A DNA stretch of 18,639 nt, from NCBI GenBank assembly GCA_905216045.1, contig CAJMSL010000028.1, positions 1-18,639 of the forward strand, written 5' to 3'. Made by a program: the position numbers and the translations under genes. Each line of letters starts with the position of its first letter. Position 1 is the first letter of the stretch. Of this stretch, positions 1 to 7,046 are shown one piece after another. The notes below the pieces were generated by a model, which worked only from the letters and a program-made list of their open reading frames with translations, did not search any database and had not been told where the DNA came from. The stretch is from an uncultured bacterium. Its GTDB lineage: Bacteria; Actinomycetota; Coriobacteriia; Coriobacteriales; Coriobacteriaceae.

Positions 1-867
1 CTTGTTCTTAGCGGTCTGAACCATAGCCAGGGCAGCACCCGGGATACCGAACATCATGCAGGGGAAGAAGCCGGACATGTACATACCGAGGCTCCACTTG
101 ACGTCAGCGGAGGTCTCGCCAGCCCAGAAGTGGGTCAGGTCGCCCAGGCCGATGGTGTCGAACCAGAACACGTTGTTGAGTGCGTGGTGCAGACCAGTCG
201 GGATGAGCAGGCGGTTAAGGAAGGCGTAGATGCCAGCGCCGATACCACCCATGGCGGCGATACCCTCACCAAGAGCAACAAGAGCACCGAAGATGAGCGG
301 CCAAGCAAAGAGCAGGACGACAGAGACGACGATGCAGATGACGGCGGTCATGATGGCGACGCAACGCTTGCCGGAGAAGAAGGCCAGCCAGTCGGGAAGA
401 CGGGTGTCCTTGAACTTGTTGTAGCAAGTGCCACCGATGACGGCGGACAGGATGCCGATGAAGGAGTTACCAGCGATCTTGGAGAACGCGATGCCCTCGG
501 TCGTGGCAAGCCAAGCGGTCTGAGCATCGGCGTCCATACCACGAATGGTGCCAACAACAGCAGGATTCAGGAGCTGCTGGATCATCAGGAAGGCGACGAG
601 GCCAGCGAGGCCAGCGGTGCCATCGTGATCGTCGGCAAGGCCGACAGCGGCGCCGACTGCGAACAGCCAGGCCATGTTATCGATAAGAGCGCCGCCTGCC
701 TTGATGAGCAGGAAACCGGCGGTATAGGCAAAACCGGTAGTGTCACCGGCAGCACCCATGACTGCGGGAGCGAGCAGGTAGCCCACACCCATAAGAATAC
801 CTGCGACGGGAAGCACCGCGACGGGAAGCATCAGCGCTTTGCCGAGCTTCTGGAGGTACTTCATCAT
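1..867 (-). CDS. nagE: PTS N-acetylglucosamine-type transporter, EIIC domain (partial, 3' end outside window)
   Basis: This is the membrane EIIC part of a sugar phosphotransferase permease, which imports and phosphorylates N-acetylglucosamine or a related hexose. The 289 visible codons run without a stop to the window edge, so the rest of EIIC and any EIIB/EIIA domains are missing. The N terminus (MMKYLQKLGKALMLPVAV) and the segment NRLLIPTGLHHALN, followed by SGFFPCMMFGIPGAALAM, match the NagE branch better than PtsG, which usually has LIPFGLHH. Several hydrophobic helices are visible. Two ATG codons (862-864 and 865-867) lie side by side. GGAGGAG at 876-882 is 8 nt upstream of the outer one, so 867 is chosen. 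The gene is preceded by a 520-bp region rich in operator-like repeats. Family assignment is firm; the exact sugar is inferred. Confidence 0.85.
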   Translation of the reverse strand, partial: MMKYLQKLGKALMLPVAVLPVAGILMGVGYLLAPAVMGAAGDTTGFAYTAGFLLIKAGGALIDNMAWLFAVGAAVGLADDHDGTAGLAGLVAFLMIQQLLNPAVVGTIRGMDADAQTAWLATTEGIAFSKIAGNSFIGILSAVIGGTCYNKFKDTRLPDWLAFFSGKRCVAIMTAVICIVVSVVLLFAWPLIFGALVALGEGIAAMGGIGAGIYAFLNRLLIPTGLHHALNNVFWFDTIGLGDLTHFWAGETSADVKWSLGMYMSGFFPCMMFGIPGAALAMVQTAKNK

Positions 868-1064
868 ATTGGTATCTCCTCCAACCTTTCTTTCGTTGTT
901 CACCAACGAGTTCCATGTCCGCGCCTTGTGCATACCGGCTTCTCCGCTTGCCGGCATTGATGCGCAAACTTAGACAACCCAGTCCCTATTTGGGGTTGCT
1001 GGTATGTACGGTAGCACACACTCAATTCAAACGTCCACCACATTTCGTTCAAATTACTATATCG

Positions 1065-1099
1065 TTACCAAACGGTTATTTTTGGCCCGTAAACGGTAA
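1065..1099. promoter_or_regulatory. Operator-like tandem repeat AAACGGT, 21-bp phase
   Basis: AAACGGTTA at 1070-1078 and AAACGGTAA at 1091-1099 are direct repeats with starts 21 bp apart, two helical turns. The first copy also sits inside the near-palindrome TTACCAAACGGTTA (1065-1078). Two sites on one DNA face are typical of repressor or activator binding. The regulator is unknown and no binding family is claimed. Confidence 0.35.
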
Positions 1100-1180
1100 T
1101 TTGCGCAGGTAGACATGTTGCATATATTTCATTACCAAACTAATTCTTAGCAATTTCCATTCGATTTCGTCTCAAAATTG

Positions 1181-1222
1181 GTTACTACCAGATGAACAGT
1201 GGTACCACATTGTTACTACCAG
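1181..1222. promoter_or_regulatory. Operator-like repeats around GTGGTACCAC
   Basis: The 11-mer GTTACTACCAG occurs at 1181-1191 and 1212-1222, 31 bp apart (about three helical turns). Between the copies is the perfect 10-bp palindrome GTGGTACCAC (1199-1208), flanked by AACA and TGTT. The palindrome resembles GntR-family operators (TGGT..ACCA cores, as used by NagR-type regulators). That resemblance is an inference from the sugar transporter context; no regulator gene lies in the window. Confidence 0.4.
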
Positions 1223-1240
1223 TTTAGCCGAAATTGTTTT

Positions 1241-1260
1241 CACTTTATATGAATAAAGTG
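1241..1260. promoter_or_regulatory. Perfect inverted repeat CACTTTAT-N4-ATAAAGTG
   Basis: Eight-base arms CACTTTAT and ATAAAGTG flank a 4-base spacer. The arms are AT-rich and no T-run follows, so an operator is more likely than a terminator. It lies between the terminator of the 1389-2474 gene and the nagE control region. Confidence 0.4.
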
Positions 1261-1310
1261 TCCCAAAATTTGCATACAACCACCCTCTCCCATTGCCCTC
1301 CACACAGTGC

Positions 1311-1347
1311 AAAAAGCCCACTAGAACGATATCCGTTCTAGCGGGCT
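1311..1347 (-). terminator. Rho-independent terminator of the SurA-N-like gene
   Basis: Arms 1315-1328 and 1334-1347 form a 14-bp stem with a 5-nt loop. The one imperfect pair is a G-U wobble on the minus strand but an A-C mismatch on the plus strand, which fits minus-strand use. Five T residues follow on the minus strand (1311-1315 complement). It sits just downstream of the stop codon at 1389. Confidence 0.88.
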
Positions 1348-1388
1348 TATCAGATTTTTGGCTACGCGCTCGGCGGCTCAGGCAAACC

Positions 1389-2474
1389 TTACGCAAACAG
1401 GCCGTAGATGCTGATGTTAGCCTTGGCGTAGAGGCCGTTAGCATACTCGGTCCACTTGGAGCTGGCGCTCGAAGCCTGCGAGGAATACTGCTGATAAGCA
1501 GTGTAGTAGGCGGTCATGGCCTGCTTATAGGTAGCGCTATCGACCGTAAAGGCATCATCGGCAAAGGCCTTGGCATAGGTGCTATCGGCGTCCTTCCAGG
1601 TGCCCTTTGAGCTATCCCACTCGTCGCCGGCAAGGTTGATGATGTAGTCGGCGTAGTCCTTGCTCGCGGTCTCCTCGTTGCCGTCAGCAGGCTCGGTCGG
1701 GGCGGTCGGCATGCTTGCGGAGCTATCGCCCACCTTCTTCTTGTAGAGCTTCTGCAGCGTCGCGGACTGGCGGACGATCTGCTTGGCCTGGTCCTTGGAC
1801 ACGCCGTACTGCGTGGCCATGGTCTTGTAGTCGGAGGTGCCGATGGAATCCTCGGCATACTGCTTCATTTCCTTGGAAGAGACGGTAATGCCCTCGTCCT
1901 CGGCAGCGTCCAGCAGAATCTGGTTGCGCACGTAGGACAGGATAACGTCGGCAGACGGAGCGGTGTAGTTGCCGTCGTCGTCCTTGACGGTGTCGAGGCT
2001 GTACTGGCTCTCGATGGCCTCACGCGCGGTGATGTCGCTCTTCTTGCCGTTGTAGCTATAGCTCGCCACGGTCGAATCGAGCTGGTCCTCGGACAGGGTC
2101 GCCGAGCCGACGCCCTTGCCGCCAAAACCACCGTTGCCGATAAAGAAGCCGACCACGGCAGCAATCACGACGGCGACCACAAAGGCGGCAATCATCGTCT
2201 TCTTGTGCTTGCAAGCGTGGTCGTCCACGTCGGAGTCGTCGTCATCGTCCTGCTCCTGGGGCATGAGGTTCTCGTCGGCGGCGTCCGCGGCGATCTTTGC
2301 CTCCAGGCGAGCGTCTTCCTCCTCGGCGGTCGTGCCGGCGGCAATATGTTCGGCAGACGTGCCGGCGACCAGATCGATCTTCTCGCCCTCGTCACCGTCG
2401 GGGCCTTCGCCGCGCTCGATGATCTGGATGCCGTCGATCTCGTCCTTCTCGTCCTTCTTTTGAATCAGACCCAT
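1389..2474 (-). CDS. Membrane-anchored SurA-N-like protein
   Basis: The 361-residue protein has an acidic cytoplasmic N terminus (about 1-88, with an Asp run near 76-85), one transmembrane helix at about 94-113, and an extracytoplasmic domain. Residues about 174-245 (ILSYVRNQILLDAAEDEGI followed by helical Lys/Gln-rich sequence) resemble the SurA N-terminal chaperone fold. No parvulin or cyclophilin PPIase domain was seen, unlike full SurA/PrsA proteins. The C-terminal 60 residues are Tyr/Ser/Ala-rich. The ATG at 2472-2474 has AAGGAG 8 nt upstream. The gene has its own terminator and is separated from icd by two hairpins. A chaperone-like role in folding exported proteins is an inference from the fold. 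Confidence 0.7.
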   Translation of the reverse strand: MGLIQKKDEKDEIDGIQIIERGEGPDGDEGEKIDLVAGTSAEHIAAGTTAEEEDARLEAKIAADAADENLMPQEQDDDDDSDVDDHACKHKKTMIAAFVVAVVIAAVVGFFIGNGGFGGKGVGSATLSEDQLDSTVASYSYNGKKSDITAREAIESQYSLDTVKDDDGNYTAPSADVILSYVRNQILLDAAEDEGITVSSKEMKQYAEDSIGTSDYKTMATQYGVSKDQAKQIVRQSATLQKLYKKKVGDSSASMPTAPTEPADGNEETASKDYADYIINLAGDEWDSSKGTWKDADSTYAKAFADDAFTVDSATYKQAMTAYYTAYQQYSSQASSASSKWTEYANGLYAKANISIYGLFA

Positions 2475-2512
2475 ATCAGTTACTCCTTGTTAGGAAACAT
2501 AGTCTTCAATAG

Positions 2513-2541
2513 AATACGCCCGACAGAGCGCCGGGCGTATT
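2513..2541 (-). terminator. Hairpin downstream of icd, weak terminator
   Basis: AATACGCCCG (2513-2522) and CGGGCGTATT (2532-2541) are perfect 10-bp arms with a 9-nt loop. The minus strand continues with TCTATTG rather than a clean U-run, so termination would be weak. It lies between the icd stop and the ribosome binding site of the SurA-N-like gene. Confidence 0.5.
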
Positions 2542-2557
2542 GATTCTCAGGTTATAC

Positions 2558-2588
2558 GCAAACGCTTAAGTACTATTTAGGCGTTTGC
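2558..2588. repeat. Second inverted repeat after icd
   Basis: GCAAACGC (2558-2565) pairs with GCGTTTGC (2581-2588). Pairing extends inward to a 13-bp stem with two G-U wobbles if read on the plus strand. No U-run follows on either strand. It is the first of two hairpins met by transcripts leaving icd. Confidence 0.45.
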
Positions 2589-2600
2589 AGCGTGCGTACC

Positions 2601-3686
2601 TTAGACCAGGTGCGCGATAACGGCATCGGCAAAGGCCTGCGTGCCCACAGCGCCCTCGACGGAGCCGGTCTGGGCACGACGCACGTCACCGGTAACCTGC
2701 TCGCCCTCGTCGAGCGTGGCAGATACGGCGGCACGAATGCGATTGGCCGCGTCGTTCTCGCCCAGGTGATCGAGCATCATCGCAGCAGAGAGGATCTCGG
2801 CCGTGGGGTTGGCTATATCCTTGCCTGCGATATCGGGTGCGGAGCCGTGCGTTGCCTCGAAGATGGCGCAGTCGGCACCGATGTTGGAGCCGGGGGCCAT
2901 GCCCAGACCGCCCACCAAGCCGGCGCACAGGTCACTCACGATGTCGCCGTACAGGTTGGGCAGCACCAGGACATCGAAGTCGTTGGGGTTCTGGACCAGG
3001 CCCATGCAGGTGGCGTCGACGATCTTGTCGTTGAACTCGATATCGGGATAGTTGGCGGCCACCTCGCGCGCAACGCGTAGGAACAGGCCGTCGGTCGCCT
3101 TCATGATGTTGGCCTTGTGCACGGCCGTCACCTTTTTGCGGCCGCAGCGACGGGCATACTCAAAGGCATACTCCACAATACGGCGGCTCTTGGCGATGGA
3201 GATCGGCTTGATCGAGATCGCGGAATCGGCGGCGAAGGTCTTCTGGCCCGAGCGCTCGACGAGCTGCGAGAGCTCCTCGACCTCGGCAGCGCCCTCATCG
3301 AACTCGATGCCAGCGTAGAGGTCCTCGGTGTTCTCGCGCACGATGACCAGGTCAACGTCGCGGAAGCGCGAGCCGTCGCCCGGCTGCGACAGGCAGGGGC
3401 GCACGCAGGCGTACAGGTCAAAATGCTTGCGCAGGGCCACGTTGACGCTGCGGAAACCCGTGCCGACCGGCGTGGTGATGGGACCCTTGATGGCAACCTT
3501 GGTCTCGGCGACCGCATCGAGCACGTGCTGGGGCAGCGGCGTGCCAAACTCGTCCATGACGCCGGCGCCGGCCTCCTGGACGTTCCAGTTGATCTGGACA
3601 CCGGCGGCCTCGACCACGCGGCGCATGGCCTGCGTAATCTCGGGACCGATACCGTCACCGGGAATCAGGACTACATCGTGCGCCAT
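2601..3686 (-). CDS. icd: Isocitrate dehydrogenase, NAD-type (isocitrate/isopropylmalate dehydrogenase family)
   Basis: The enzyme oxidatively decarboxylates isocitrate to 2-oxoglutarate. At 361 residues it is the short, NAD-linked form. Visible family residues are S80, N82, R86, R96 and R117 for substrate, Y124 and K191 for catalysis, and D224, D248 and D252 for the metal, with the 24- and 4-residue spacing of E. coli Icd D283/D307/D311. After the ATHG-like motif (EATHGSAP) come D285 and I286, the pair known to select NAD over NADP (K344/Y345 in E. coli). GTGFRSVNVALRK is typical of NAD-IDH. The start at 3686 has GAGGAG overlapping the end of the upstream gene, whose stop is 6 nt away, which suggests translational coupling. 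Isopropylmalate or homoisocitrate dehydrogenase is the alternative but fits the motifs less well. Confidence 0.88.
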   Translation of the reverse strand: MAHDVVLIPGDGIGPEITQAMRRVVEAAGVQINWNVQEAGAGVMDEFGTPLPQHVLDAVAETKVAIKGPITTPVGTGFRSVNVALRKHFDLYACVRPCLSQPGDGSRFRDVDLVIVRENTEDLYAGIEFDEGAAEVEELSQLVERSGQKTFAADSAISIKPISIAKSRRIVEYAFEYARRCGRKKVTAVHKANIMKATDGLFLRVAREVAANYPDIEFNDKIVDATCMGLVQNPNDFDVLVLPNLYGDIVSDLCAGLVGGLGMAPGSNIGADCAIFEATHGSAPDIAGKDIANPTAEILSAAMMLDHLGENDAANRIRAAVSATLDEGEQVTGDVRRAQTGSVEGAVGTQAFADAVIAHLV

Positions 3687-3692
3687 AATCTG

Positions 3693-4391
3693 TTACTCCT
3701 CGTCTTCGGCGTCGTCAGCTTTTTTAACGCTAGCACGCTTCTTCTTTTTGGAGAGATCCAGGCCAAAACGTTTAACAAGCATTTCGCAAATCTCGCTCGA
3801 ACGGGCCTTGAGATAGCTGCCCTTGCCGTTCTCGGCGTCGAACTTAAGGCGCAGCGCGAGCTTCTCGGCAACCTCGGCGTCGATCTCGCCCTGGCAAAAC
3901 TCGTACAGGCAACCGAGCATGTCGCGATACTCAAGGTCGCCGTGGTAGCACTGGATGGCCTCGTCCAGGATGGGCCAAGCCTCGCGCGAACGCTCGACGC
4001 TCGTGGCACCCCACACGCACAGCAGGCGGAAGGCGGCATAGCGCAGCGTGGAGGAGATCTCGTCGAACAGTGCAGTCTCGGCTCCCTCAAAGGCATCGCC
4101 CAGCTGCTCGGGGCAGGTGGTGGCGAGCGCCGCCAGGGCATCGAGAGCCTCCCAGCGGGTCTGAGCCTCGGGGCGGTCGAGCGCCTCGATCAGCGCGGGC
4201 ACGCAGGGCACGACGCGCTGCGGATCGCGCTCGGCAAGCAGGTGCAGCACGCGGGCGGCAAACTGGCGGATGCGGCGCGTGGGGCAGCCGAGCTCCTGGA
4301 CCAGACGGTCGACGGCGTTCTCGTTCTCCTCTGCCAGCTGAAGCTGTGCCAGCTCCTCGTCGGTGAGCTGTTCGTCTTTGTTTTCTGCCAT
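3693..4391 (-). CDS. HEAT-repeat-like helical protein of unknown function
   Basis: The 232-residue soluble protein has an acidic N terminus (about 1-28). About 160 residues of amphipathic helices follow, with HEAT/ARM-like spacing, for example RRIRQFAARVLHLLAE and TRWEALDALAALA. The C terminus is charged and disordered (KKKKRAS, then DDAEDEE). No catalytic motif was seen. Such scaffolds usually mediate protein contacts. It sits 15 nt after a small membrane protein gene and its stop lies 6 nt before icd, so it is in one operon with both. GAGG lies just upstream of the ATG at 4389-4391. Its role is unknown. Confidence 0.75.
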   Translation of the reverse strand: MAENKDEQLTDEELAQLQLAEENENAVDRLVQELGCPTRRIRQFAARVLHLLAERDPQRVVPCVPALIEALDRPEAQTRWEALDALAALATTCPEQLGDAFEGAETALFDEISSTLRYAAFRLLCVWGATSVERSREAWPILDEAIQCYHGDLEYRDMLGCLYEFCQGEIDAEVAEKLALRLKFDAENGKGSYLKARSSEICEMLVKRFGLDLSKKKKRASVKKADDAEDEE

Positions 4392-4406
4392 AGTTACCTC
4401 TTTTTA

Positions 4407-4835
4407 CTATTTCTTAGCGTGCTTGCCAGTACCCTTGCTGTCATCGGTGACCGAGATGAGCTGTCGGTCGGCTGCGCCATTACGACGCGCACGGCGGCGT
4501 TCCTCGGCATCGCCCGCGTCGGCGGCGGCGCGGTGTGCCTTGTTGACGTTAAAGACCTCGTCGTGCTTGCGCCACGGACCGACGGACTCGCCAAAGCTCA
4601 TCTTAAGGCCGGCGATAAAGCCGCCGAGCCAGCCGATCGGCGCAAACTGCACCAGCGGGAACAGCGAGAACACCCAGGTCAGCAGGACGACTGCCGCAGC
4701 TCCCGCAAAGTTGGCAATCCAGTAGTCGCGCTTGGTGATGACGCGCTTTTCGCACGCCCACTGGCCGCACAAAAAGCCGATGTAGATCGCAAAGAGAAAG
4801 AGCACCAGCGCAAGCACCACGAACGTCAAGCTCAT
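4407..4835 (-). CDS. Small two-helix membrane protein of unknown function
   Basis: The 142-residue protein begins MSLTFVVLALVLFLFAIYIG, a first membrane helix, followed by a second hydrophobic stretch near residues 42-60. A short hydrophobic turn (FAPIGWLGGFIAG) comes next, then a long basic, Ala-rich cytoplasmic tail ending in KKK-like residues. The ATG at 4833-4835 is preferred over earlier in-frame codons because GGGGAG lies 8 nt upstream. The stop codon of the preceding gene is 5 nt before this start. No known family was recognised. Its position suggests coupled translation with the dehydrogenase gene upstream. Confidence 0.72.
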   Translation of the reverse strand: MSLTFVVLALVLFLFAIYIGFLCGQWACEKRVITKRDYWIANFAGAAAVVLLTWVFSLFPLVQFAPIGWLGGFIAGLKMSFGESVGPWRKHDEVFNVNKAHRAAADAGDAEERRRARRNGAADRQLISVTDDSKGTGKHAKK

Positions 4836-4840
4836 AGGCG

Positions 4841-5920
4841 CTACTCCCCGTGATGGTGGCCGCAGCAGCACTCGTGGCCGTCGTCATGACCGTGGCCGCC
4901 GCAGCACTCGTGGTCCTCGCCATGGTGGTGGCCACAACCGCACTCGTGATCGTCGTCATGCTCGCCGCAACCGCAGCCTTCCTCGTGAGCGCCATGCTCC
5001 TCGGGACGATACTGCGACCAGTCCAGACCGGCGGCGATGGCGTCGGCCTCCTCCTTATAGAGGACCGTGACGGCCTGGGTGCCCAGCTTGGCGCCACCGA
5101 TGGCATCGAGCATGTCGTAAAGCGTAAAGGCCACGTCGGCGCCGGGCAGCGCAAGCTCGCGGTCGTCGGCATAGGCGAGCGCCAAGCGCAGGTCCTTGAT
5201 GAAGTGCTCGACCATAAAGCCGGGCTTGTAATCGCCGTCGAGCGCCTTGGGCGCCAGGCTCTCCATGGCACCGGACTTGCCGGTACCGCCCAGGATCATC
5301 TGACGGGTCTTCTCCAGATCAAGGCCGCTCAGCTCGGCAAACGCCAGCGCATCGGCCATGCCGACCATGCAGGCGCCCAGCGACACCTGGTTGGCAAGCT
5401 TGGCAGCCTGACCCTTGCCGGCACCGTCGAAGCAGCAGATGTTGGCCGCGAAGGTGGCAAGGATGTCGCGGACCGGCGCGATGTCGTTCTCGGTGGCGCC
5501 CACGATAGCTGTGAGCGTGCCGGCGATAGCACCCGACTCGCCGCCGGTGACGGGGCAGTCAAACGCCATGCGACCAGAAACCTGGGCGGCCTCGGCAATG
5601 TCGCGCGCACGCTCGGGCTAGCTCGTAGTGAGGTCGATCAGGACCGCGCCGGGCTTGGTGCACGCGAGCAAGCCGTCGCCCGCCAGGTAGCGCTCCTCGA
5701 CCTCGGAGGGATAGCCCACCATGGTAAAGACGACATCGGCGTTAGCCACGGCATCGGCCGGCGTATCGGCCCAGGCGGCACCGCGCTCGATAAGCGCCGC
5801 CGCCTTGGACTTAGTGCGGTTGTTGACCGTGACGGGATAGCCGGCGTCCAGAATGTGGCCGGCGATGGGGGCACCCATAATTCCGGTGCCGATAAATGCG
5901 ACAGAGAGCTTGTTTGCCAT
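4841..5920 (-). pseudogene. 3-hydroxyisobutyrate dehydrogenase-family gene interrupted by in-frame TAG, with His/Cys-rich tail
   Basis: Read through the TAG at 5618-5620, the frame encodes a beta-hydroxyacid dehydrogenase. It has a Rossmann motif (FIGTGIMGAPIAG), the substrate segment VTGGESGA (usual APVSGG), and the catalytic-lysine motif GKGQAAKLANQ. The first 100 residues end in DLTTS, then TAG, then PERARDIAEAA in the same frame. Family members usually read DLTTSSP here, so one C-to-A change of TCG would explain the stop. No other lesion is seen. The last 52 residues (codons 4844-4999) contain 14 His and 9 Cys and look metal-binding, which is unusual for this family. The start at 5920 has AAGGAAAGG upstream. 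The gene leads an operon with the membrane protein, HEAT-like protein and icd. It could be a true pseudogene, a strain polymorphism, a sequencing error, or two fragments restarted at 5569. Confidence 0.8.
4844..4999 (-). repeat. Repetitive His/Cys/Asp/Glu-rich coding segment
   Basis: This segment encodes the C-terminal tail of the dehydrogenase-family gene. Two near-copies, DHECGCGHHHGE and GHECCCGHHHGE, flank DHECCGGHGHDD, so the tail is built of about 12-14-residue units. The composition (14 His, 9 Cys, the rest mostly Gly/Asp/Glu) resembles metal-storage tails of HypB, UreE and SlyD, although those belong to unrelated proteins. Confidence 0.75.
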
Positions 5921-6012
5921 GAAACCTTTCCTTTTGGGTTGGGTGTTATTACCAGGTTGAATACTCAGTGCCAGCGCTTGAGCTGCGGGGCGCCTGTGGT
6001 CGTAGCGCCTGT

Positions 6013-6966
6013 CTACTCACCGCGCACACGGCGTGCGATGCGGTCGGAAAGCGAGGCTTTCTCGGCGCGGTTCTTGCCCCAAAACGCAAGCGCCACCATG
6101 CCGGGCCCCACGTGCGAGCCAATGGTAGGACCGACGGAACTACGGACAATCGTGACGTCGGCGCAACCTTCCTCCTTGCGGATGGCGGCTTCGAGCCAGT
6201 CGCCGTCCTTCTCGGCATCGGCCGTCATGATGGCGATGGGCATGGTGCGGTCGGGCACGTAGTTCTCGCGGAACGACTTGAGGATGGACTTGAGCGCCTT
6301 CTTGCGGCCGCGGTTGACGCCGATCAGCGACAGCGAGCCGGCCAGGTCGTAGGAAAGCTCGGGCTTGACGTCGAGTTTTGCCGTGAGCTGCGCCGCCGCG
6401 GGCGGAATGCGGCCGCCGGCAGCCAGTGCGTCGAAACTCTCGAGCGTAAAGTAGCCGTGAACGTAGGTCTTTGCCTCGTTTGCCCAATCGACCAGCTGCT
6501 TGGCGGTCAGTCCCGCCGAACGCTGGCGCACGGCCTCGAGCGCCAAGAGCGCGCCGGTCGCGCAGGGCAGAGCGTTGTCGACCACGTAGAGCTCAAAGTT
6601 AGGATACTCGGCGCGCACGGCATCTGCCGCCTGGCACGCAGAGTTGTAGCTCGACGACAGCGCCGAGGTAAAGCACAGGTAGACCGTGGGCGTGCCCTCT
6701 TTGGCGCACTCGGTAAAGAACTCGATATAGCGACCGAGCGACACAGCCGAGGTGGACACGCGGGCGCCGGCGCGCATGCGGTCGTAGAACTCCTTAGGAC
6801 TCATGCTCGACCAGATGTCGTCCGTGCGCTCCTCGCCATCGATAATGAAGGGGAAACCCAAGATATCGACATCGAGGTTCGCGGCGACCTCGGGGCTAAA
6901 GTCGCAGCAGGTATCGACGACGATGCGGCAACGGTCCGAATGGCCGGTAGATGCAGCCTTGTCCAT
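6013..6966 (-). CDS. DegV/FakB-family fatty-acid-binding protein
   Basis: DegV-family proteins bind a fatty acid. The FakB members present it to the kinase FakA, which makes acyl phosphate for phospholipid synthesis. The 317 residues show the expected motifs: an N-terminal DTCCDFSPE strand-loop, the lipid-head-group loop STSAVS, the loop FTSALSSSYNSA, a GGRIPP segment, and the C-terminal HVGPGMVALAFWG containing the conserved His-Val-Gly-Pro. The ATG at 6964-6966 is chosen over the TTG one codon earlier because AAGGAG lies 8 nt upstream. The ribosome binding site begins directly after the T-run of the hpf terminator, so expression may depend on readthrough. No FakA kinase is visible nearby. 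Confidence 0.88.
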   Translation of the reverse strand: MDKAASTGHSDRCRIVVDTCCDFSPEVAANLDVDILGFPFIIDGEERTDDIWSSMSPKEFYDRMRAGARVSTSAVSLGRYIEFFTECAKEGTPTVYLCFTSALSSSYNSACQAADAVRAEYPNFELYVVDNALPCATGALLALEAVRQRSAGLTAKQLVDWANEAKTYVHGYFTLESFDALAAGGRIPPAAAQLTAKLDVKPELSYDLAGSLSLIGVNRGRKKALKSILKSFRENYVPDRTMPIAIMTADAEKDGDWLEAAIRKEEGCADVTIVRSSVGPTIGSHVGPGMVALAFWGKNRAEKASLSDRIARRVRGE

Positions 6967-6984
6967 CAAAGCGACTCCTTACGT

Positions 6985-7017
6985 AAAAAAGGCGGCCACC
7001 CGCATGGGATGGCCGCC
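6985..7017 (-). terminator. Terminator between hpf and degV
   Basis: GGCGGCCA (6991-6998) pairs with TGGCCGCC (7010-7017). CCC/GGG extends the stem inside with a GCAT loop. Six T residues follow on the minus strand (6985-6990 complement). The T-run ends only 18 nt before the degV start, so the hairpin could also act as an attenuator for degV. Confidence 0.88.
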
Positions 7018-7020
7018 AAC

Positions 7021-7042
7021 CGTTAACTCATGCAAGTTAACG
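7021..7042. repeat. Inverted repeat CGTTAAC-N8-GTTAACG
   Basis: Perfect 7-bp arms at 7021-7027 and 7036-7042 lie just after the hpf stop and just before its terminator. It could be an operator for degV or an RNA hairpin at the hpf 3' end. Nothing decides between these. Confidence 0.4.
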
Positions 7043-7046
7043 TATT

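Larger units (their letters stand above)
868..1310 (-). promoter_or_regulatory. AT-rich control region upstream of nagE
   Basis: No convincing gene lies between nagE and the terminator of the next gene. The stretch is far more AT-rich than its surroundings and is dense in short repeats. GTTACTACCAG occurs at 1181-1191 and 1212-1222. TTACCAAAC occurs at 1065-1073 and 1132-1140. AAACGGT occurs at 1070-1076 and 1091-1097. There are palindromes at 1199-1208 and 1241-1260. This fits a regulated promoter with a long 5' leader for the PTS gene. No clean -35/-10 pair could be chosen, and no RAT-type antiterminator was recognised. Confidence 0.5.

Noticed and set aside
1065..1222. CRISPR-like direct repeats near nagE
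   Set aside because: The repeats are only 7-11 bp, present twice each and without regular spacers.
868..1310. RAT-type antiterminator (LicT/SacY style) for the PTS gene
   Set aside because: No match to the known RAT consensus and no overlapping terminator were seen in the leader.
3117..4853. Long + strand open frame of 578 codons opposite icd and its upstream genes
   Set aside because: It is antisense to three genes with clear starts and ribosome binding sites. Its translation is low-complexity and has no motif. GC-rich codon bias commonly opens such frames.
5618..5620. Reassigned or pyrrolysine-type TAG decoding
   Set aside because: TAG ends several normal genes here (topA, degV, the small membrane protein), and no dedicated decoding genes are visible.
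4850..6262. Long + strand open frame opposite the dehydrogenase gene
   Set aside because: It mirrors the dehydrogenase and its His/Cys tail (giving Val/Ala-rich repeats) and shows no family motif. It does not explain the TAG at 5618.
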